DNA of 64,000 nucleotides from positions 195,499,918-195,563,917 of the forward strand of contig NC_134400.1 of assembly GCF_050003625.1 (NCBI RefSeq). Direction: 5' to 3'. The notes beneath the pieces are model-generated. The model did no database searches and was not told where the DNA came from. It saw only the letters and a list, made by a program, of their open reading frames with translations. The stretch comes from Haematobia irritans (lineage: Eukaryota; Arthropoda; Insecta; Diptera; Muscidae). Positions within the stretch are counted from its first letter, which is position 1. Each line of letters begins with the position of its first letter. The translations under genes were made by a program, and so were the position numbers. Shown piece by piece: positions 58,001-64,000 of the stretch.

Positions 58001-58926
58001 GTACACGACCACCGTCGGCCCAACACCATCGTCATCTCCGCACACGAACACCATCGACATCTCCTTACACGAACACCATCGCCCCGACACCATCGACATC
58101 TCCGTACACGAACACCACCGGTCCGACACCATCGACATCTCCTTACACGAACACCATCGCCCCGACACCATCGACTTCTCCGTACACGAACACCATCGAC
58201 ATCTCCTTACACAAACACCATCGCCCCGACACCATCGACATCTCCGTACACGAACACCACCGGCCCGACACCATCGTCATTCCCGTTTGCGGACACCGTC
58301 GGCCCGACGCCAAATATAGGTAATACGTAAGTTTTCTGTTGTTTCCTGATATTGATCAGGATTCGATTGCCAAGTAGGCCCGGGTTTGTTATCATATATC
58401 CTCCCAAATGACAAGGTCTAGCCCTACCATACCTATGTATGCCCCATCAAAATTCTCATGATACCACTCATTTTCTTACTCGCTTTCATTAGATTTCAGT
58501 TTCTGATTTTGGTTGTGTTCTTGTCGTCCTTCCCCCTCCCTAGCCACCTACAGCCTTTGGATACTCTAGGTAGCTCGTGAAGCTGGACTTTTGCCTAATT
58601 AATTTTCTGTCATACTCCTCAAAGTCCTAGCCATTAAATGATACCAAAACTACTGGGTTCAGACTGAAAACAGATTCAGCTATCCTTAACCGCAGCATTT
58701 TTAAACCTTTTTTCATAGTAGGTTAGGTTAGGTTAGGTTAAAGTGGCAGCCCGATTAAGATTCAGGCTCACTTAGACTATTCAGTCCATTGTGATATTTT
58801 TTTTTCATAGTAAATTATAATCAATTAAAATTAAAAAATAACATATCACTTACCACTTAATACAAAGAAAGTCACCGCTTTCAATGATATCAGAGTCCTA
58901 TTGACTCTTGGTTTTGTCGCTCCCAT
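55072..58926 (-). CDS. MFSD6-like major facilitator superfamily membrane protein, three coding exons
   Basis: Multi-pass plasma or organelle membrane transporter-like protein; substrate unknown. Exons 58926-58854 (MGATKPRVNRTLISLKAVTF), 57256-56411 and 56345-55072. Both junctions split a Gly/Glu codon in phase 1 and use GTAAGT donors. The product is 730 residues. Transmembrane segments at about 14-33, 50-70 and 85-107 include a GPLIVGPLADR motif (MFS motif A region). A long Cys-rich, N-glycosylatable extracytoplasmic insert covers about 110-345. Another 8-9 hydrophobic segments run from about 370 to 665 (RQYAWGALGYVVLFSPLK, GTFWGSIHSYLLWSFIGDY). The C-terminus is Gly/Ser-rich. The large loop after the third helix and the order of motifs match the MFSD6 branch. 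Upstream, an acceptor at 59148 suggests a non-coding leader exon continuing from 59147 to the start codon. Intron 1 (57257-58853) carries two minisatellites. Confidence 0.93.
57645..57942. repeat. 18-bp minisatellite bracketed by a perfect inverted repeat
   Basis: About 13 units of GCTTACGCGATTCGTTC / GCTTACGCAGTTCGGCT (18 bp, two alternating types) at 57670-57920. The flanks GGCTATACTAGCAC (57645-57658) and GTGCTAGTATAGCC (57929-57942) are perfect 14-bp mirror images. GC content is clearly higher than in the surroundings. It lies in intron 1 of the MFSD6-like gene. Confidence 0.9.
57960..58312. repeat. ~39-bp minisatellite (ACCATCG-rich)
   Basis: Repeating ACACCATCGACATCTCCGTA / CACGAACACCATCGCCCCG, about nine times, directly after the 18-bp array. 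The 196-codon plus frame through both arrays (57733-58323) yields repetitive TNTIAPTPSTSPY-type sequence opposite to the host gene and is not considered a gene. Confidence 0.88.
58722..58797 (-). mobile_element. SINE 3' tail fragment
   Basis: GGTTAGGTTAGGTTAGGTTAAAGTGGCAGCCCGATT...TTAGACTATTCAGTCCATTG, the reverse-oriented tail and last ~50 bp of the SINE family at 3255-3606. Confidence 0.85.
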
Positions 58927-59147
58927 GGTGGGGTTAATTGGTTTTGTGTTACTATGCTCCTGAATGCAACTAAATTAAATAGGAGTTGGAGTATTGTAGA
59001 TCACTGGAGATATAGTAGGTATATCTCTGGATGATGTGAGCCTAAAAGCTCTCCTTGGGAAGGGGGGCTAACAGGGACAAGTAATGATATCGTTTATTTC
59101 TCGTTGTATTGTGAAATGTATTCTGGGAATATTTCCAACAGGAATAT

Positions 59148-59394
59148 CTGAAAGAAAAAAATTATTAAAATAATTTATTAATAACTATAACAAAACAAAA
59201 ATGGAAAACTAATTTATTGTAAGTGCATCAATAAAATATATCAAATAAAAAATATGCAACATTGGGAATGTATGTTCACAAAAAAATCTCTCTCTTTTGC
59301 TCCTTACAAAAGGAAACTCAACTTTCAGTGTACCTGCAACTGTACTTGCAAGTTGATATATTTATTTCATTATTTTAAGAATTCTATATGGACA
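59148..59394. other. 5' flank or intron of MFSD6-like gene
   Basis: Upstream of the acceptor at 59148 (minus strand CTTTCAG). No exon recognised before the satellite array. Confidence 0.4.
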
Positions 59395-62300
59395 AAATTT
59401 TCAATAGACACAAAATTTGGACAAAATTTTCTATAGTAAAAAAATGTTAACAAAATTATAGAAATAAAATTTTGACATCATTTTCTATACAAATAAAATT
59501 TTAACAAAATTTTCTATAGAAATAAAATTTAGACAATGTTTTCGATAGAAATAAAATTTTGACAAAATTTTCTGTAGAAATAAAATTTTGAGAAAATATT
59601 CTATAGAAATAAAATGTCAAAATTTTCTTTAGAAATAAAATTTTGAGAAATTTTTCTATAGAAAAAAAAAATTGAAGACATTTTCTATAGAAATATAATT
59701 TTGACAAAATTTTCTATAGAAATAAAATTTTAAGAAAATTTTCTATAGAAATATAATTTTGACAAAATTTTCTATAGAAATAAAATTTTAACAAAATTTT
59801 CTATAGAAATAAAATTTTGACAATATTTTCTATAGAAATAAAATTTTGCAATATTTTCTGTAGAACAAAAAAATTTAACAAAATTTTCTATAAAAAAAAT
59901 TGACAAAATTTTCCATAGAAATAGAATTTTGACAAAGTTTTCTATAAAAAAAAAAAATTGACAAAATTTTCTATAGAAAAAAATTTTGACAAAATTGTCT
60001 ATAGAAAAAAATTTTGACAAAATTTTCTATAGAAATACAATTTTGACAAAATTTTCTATAGAAATGAAATGTTGATGAAATTTTCTATAAAAATAAAATT
60101 TTGACAAAATTTTCTATAAAAATAAAATGTTGACAAAATTTTCTATATAAATAAAATTTTGAAAAATTTTTCATAGAAACTAAATTTGGACAAAATTTTC
60201 TATAGAAATAAAATTTTGACAAAATTTTCTATAGAATTGCAATTTTGACAACATTTGGTATAGAAATGAAATGTTGATGAAATTTTATATAAAAATAGAA
60301 ACTAAATTTGGACAAAATTTTCTATAGAAAAAAATTAACAATATTTTCTATAAAAATAAAATTTTGACAATATTTTCTATAAAAATAAAATTTTGACAAA
60401 ATTTTCTATAAAAATAAAATTTTGACAGAATTTTCTATAAAAATAAAATCTTGACAACATTTTCTATAGAAATTAAATGTTGGTAAAATTTTCTATAAAA
60501 CTAAAATTTTGACAAACTTTTCTATAAAAATAAAATTTTGACCAAATTTTCTATAAAAATAAAATTTTGACAAAATTTTCTATAAAAATTAAATTTTGAC
60601 AACATTTTCTATAGAAATTAAATGTTGATAAAATGTTCTATAAAAATAAAATTTTGACAAAATTTTCTATAAAAATAAAATTTTGAAAAATTTTCCATAG
60701 AAACTAAATTTGGACAAAATTTTTAATAGAAAAAAATTAACAAGATTTTCCATAGAAATAAAATTTTGACAAACTTTTCTATAGAAATACAGTTTTGACA
60801 AAATTTTCTATAAAAATTAAATTTTGACAAAATTTTCTATAAAAATAAAATTTTGACAAAATTTTCTATAGGAATATAATTTTGACAATTTTTTCTATAG
60901 AAATGAAATGTTGATAAAATTTTCTATAAAAATAAAATTTTGACAAAATTTTCTATAGAAATGAAATGTTGATAAAATTTTCTATAAAAATAAAATTTTG
61001 ACAAAAATTTCTATAAAAAATAAAATTTTGACAAAATTTTCCATAGAAATTAAATTTGGACAAAATTTTCTGTAAAAATAAAATTTTGACAACATTTTCT
61101 ATAGAAATTAAATGTTGATAAAATTTTCTGTAAAAATAAAATTTTGACAAAATTTTCTATAAAAATAAAATTTTGACAAAATTTTCTATAAAAATTAAAT
61201 TTGGACAAAATTTTCTATAAAAATAAAATTTTGACAAAATTTTCCGTAGAAACTAAATTTGGACAAAATTTTCGATAGAAAAAAAATGCCAAGATTTTCT
61301 ATAGAAATAAAATTTTGACATAATTTTCTATAGAAATACAATTTCGAAAAAATTTTCTATAAAAATAAAATTTTGACAAAATTTTCTATAAAAATAAAAT
61401 TTTGACAAAATTTTCTATAAAAATAATATTTTGACAAAATTTTCTATAAAAATAAAATTTTGACAAAATTCTCTATAAAAATAAAATTTTGACAAAATTT
61501 TTAATAGAAACTAAATTAACAAGATTTTCTATAGAAATAAAATTTTGACAAAATTTTCTATAGGAATACAATTTTGACAAAATTTTCTATAGAAATGAAA
61601 TGTTGATAAAATTTTCTATAAAAATAAAATTTTGACAAAATTTTCTATAGAAATGAAATGTTGATAAAATTTTCTATAAAAATAAAATTTTGACAAAAAT
61701 TTCTATAAAAATAAAATTTTGACAAAATTTTCCATAGAAACTAACTTTATACAAAATTTTCTATAGAGAAAAAAAAACAAGATTTTCGATAGAAATAAAA
61801 TTTTGACATAATTTTCTATAGAAATACAATTTTGACAAAATTTTCTATAGAAATATAATTTTGACAAAATTTTCTATAGAAATGAAATGTTGATGAAATT
61901 TTTTATAAAAATAAAATTTTGACAAAATTTTCCATAGAAACTAAATTTGGACAAAATTTTCTATAGAAAAAAATTAACAAGATTTTCTATAAAAATAAAA
62001 TTTTGACAAACTTTTCTATAGAAATGCAATTTTGACAATATCTTCTATAAAAATAAAATTTTGACAATATTTTCTATAAAAATAAAATTTTGACAAAATT
62101 TTCTATAAAAATAAAATTTTGACAGAATTTTCTATAAAAATAAAATTTTGCAACATTTTCTATAGAAATTAAATGTTGGTAAAATTTTCTATAAAACTAA
62201 AATTTTGACAAACTTTTCTATAAAAATAAAATTTTGACCAAATTTTCTATAAAAATAAAATTTTGACAAAATTTTCTATAAAAATTAAATTTTGACAACA

Positions 62301-63765
62301 TTTTCTATAGAAATTAAATGTTGATAAAATGTTCTATAAAAATAAAATTTTGACAACATTTTCTATAAAAATAAAATTTTGGCAAAATTTTCTATAAAAA
62401 TAAAATTTTGAAAAATTTTCCATAGAAACTAAATTTGGACAAAATTTTCTATAGAAAAAAATTAACAAGATTTTCCATAGAAATAAAATTTTGACAAACT
62501 TTTCTATAGAAATACAGTTTTGACAAAATTTTCTATAAAAATAAAATTTTGACAAAATTTTCTATAGGAATATAATTTTGACAATTTTTTCTATAGAAAT
62601 GAAATGTTGATAAAATTTTCTATAAAAATAAAATTTTGACAAAATTTTCTATAGAAATGAAATGTTGATAAAATTTTCTATAAAAATAAAATTTTGACAA
62701 AAATTTCTATAAAAAATAAAATTTTGACAAAATTTTCCATAGAAACTAAATTTGGACAACATTTTCTGTAAAAATAAAATTTTGACAACATTTTCTATAG
62801 AAATTAAATGTTGATAAAATTTTCTGTAAAAATAAAATTTTGACAAAATTTTCTATAAAAATAAAATTTTGACAAAATTTTCTATAAAAATTAAATTTGG
62901 ACAAAATTTTCTATAAAAATAAAATTATGACAAAATTTTTCGTAGAAACTAAATTTGGACAAAATTTTCGATAGAAAAAAAATACCAAGATTTTCTATAG
63001 AAATAAAATTTTGACATAATTTTCTATAGAAATACAATTTTGAAAAAATTTTCTATAAAAATAAAATTTTGACAAAATTTTCTATAAAAATAAAATTTTG
63101 ACAAAATTTTCTATAAAAATAAAAATTTAACAAAATTCTCTATAAAAATAAAATTTTGACAAAATTTTTAATAGAAACTAAATTAACAAGATTTTCTATA
63201 GAAATAAAATGTTGACAAAATTTTCTATAGGAATACAATTTTGACAAAATTTTCTATAGAAATGAAATGTTGATAAAATTTTCTATAAAAATAAAATTTT
63301 GACAAAAATTTCTATAAAAATAAAATTTTGACAAAATTTTCCATAGAAACTAACTTTATACAAAATTTTCTATAGAGAAAAAAAAACAGGATTTTCGATA
63401 GAAATAAAATTTTGACATAATTTTCTATAGAAATACAATTTTGACAAAATTTTCTATAGAAATGAAATGTTGATAAAATTTTCTATAAAAATAAAATTTT
63501 GACAAAATTTTTTTTTTTTAATAAAATTTTGACAAAATTTTCCATAGAAACTAAATTTCGACAAAATTTTCTATGGAAAAAAATTAACAAGGTTTTCTAT
63601 AGAAATAAAATGTTGACAAAATTTTCTATAGAAATAAAACTTTGACAAAATTTTCTATAGAAAAAAATTTAACAAGATTTTCTATAGAAATAAAATTTTG
63701 ACAAAATTTTCTATGGAAATTTTATATAGAAATAGAATTTTGACAAAATTTTCAATAGAAGATTT
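59395..63765 (+). repeat. Largest 29-bp minisatellite array (~4.4 kb)
   Basis: About 150 units, here dominated by the variant TTCTATAAAAATAAAATTTT alternating with GAAATGAAATGTTGATAAAA. A distinctive pattern beginning GGAATATAATTTTGACAATT starts at 60871 and again at 62567, an offset of 1696 bp, and the intervening order of variants is shared over more than 1 kb. It ends at AGATTTTTTGTTTGGTAGTT, the TTGGTAGA-type flank seen beside other arrays. Non-coding. Confidence 0.95.
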
Positions 63766-64000
63766 TTTGTTTGGTAGTTTTTTGGTAGAATTTTCTTTAA
63801 TTTTTTAGAACTTTATTATTTATACACTTAGTGCTATATCACAAATAATTCACTCCATCGAATATCCTAAGTAGAGGAAATTAGGTACTTTTTTTCTTCC
63901 ATTGCTATTCATTAAAATTTTTTACGTATTCAAAAATTTAATTGCATTATTGCTACCTTCAACTTGTATTTTTTTCGTGATACTTTTTTTTGACCTCTCT
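63766..64000. other. AT-rich sequence to window end
   Basis: Starts with two GGTAG motifs typical of array flanks and continues with unassigned AT-rich DNA. Confidence 0.4.

Noticed and set aside
57733..58323. 196-codon plus frame with TPSTSPYTNTIAP repeats
   Set aside because: Runs through two minisatellites in an intron of the opposite-strand MFSD6-like gene; low complexity, no homology recognised.

Overview
The window is insect nuclear DNA, almost certainly from a calyptrate (muscid) fly. It is AT-rich, its genes are split by GT/AG introns, and most of it is transposon- or satellite-derived. Two degraded mariner copies carry the Himar1-type terminal repeat and an irritans-subfamily transposase, which points to a stable-fly/horn-fly relative (Haematobia or Stomoxys). 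That species call is an inference from remembered family features.

Four host genes can be supported. (1) An unrecognised gene on the minus strand has two phase-compatible coding exons (11225-11170 and 5654-5119) and continues past the left edge. (2) Integrin-linked kinase (Ilk), minus strand, five segments including a recovered first exon (33299-33211, 32483-31772, 31704-31537, 22242-21865), encodes 448 residues; its last intron (9.3 kb) is packed with repeats. (3) Trmt112, plus strand, three exons (37543-38064), encodes 124 residues. (4) A complete 730-residue MFSD6-like major facilitator protein, minus strand, has three coding exons (58926-58854, 57256-56411, 56345-55072).

The rest is layered mobile DNA. 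At 0-5 kb lie a Tc1/mariner copy with a nested LINE tail, a LINE RNase H fragment, a Himar1-like copy with a nested full-length tRNA-derived SINE, and a small duplicated block. At 5.6-11.2 kb (intron of the unknown gene) lie a palindromic MITE, a ~340 bp tandem repeat, a full-length DD37E Tc1-like copy and a 153-bp-monomer element holding another MITE. At 13-21 kb a hAT-type element with 8-bp target duplications is followed by two large arrays of a 29-bp minisatellite, in opposite orientations. At 22-31.5 kb (Ilk intron) lie Helentron-like elements, a DD41D mariner and a LINE. At 33.5-37.4 kb are a 660 bp inverted-repeat element, a 1.4 kb 29-bp array and a cluster of 243-bp MITEs just upstream of Trmt112. 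At 39-53 kb are two abutting mariner remnants, three families of 153-bp-monomer elements nested in one another, a second hAT-type element with perfect 8-bp target duplications, and a 415 bp TIR element. At 59.4-63.8 kb is the largest 29-bp array.

The most notable pattern is the 29-bp minisatellite (about 14 kb, over a fifth of the window). It recurs as an internal part of defined mobile elements and shows a 34-monomer (986 bp) higher-order repeat. Three dispersed element families also share a ~153 bp internal monomer and matching subterminal inverted repeats. No bacterial-style operon, CRISPR array, functional tRNA or rRNA gene was seen.
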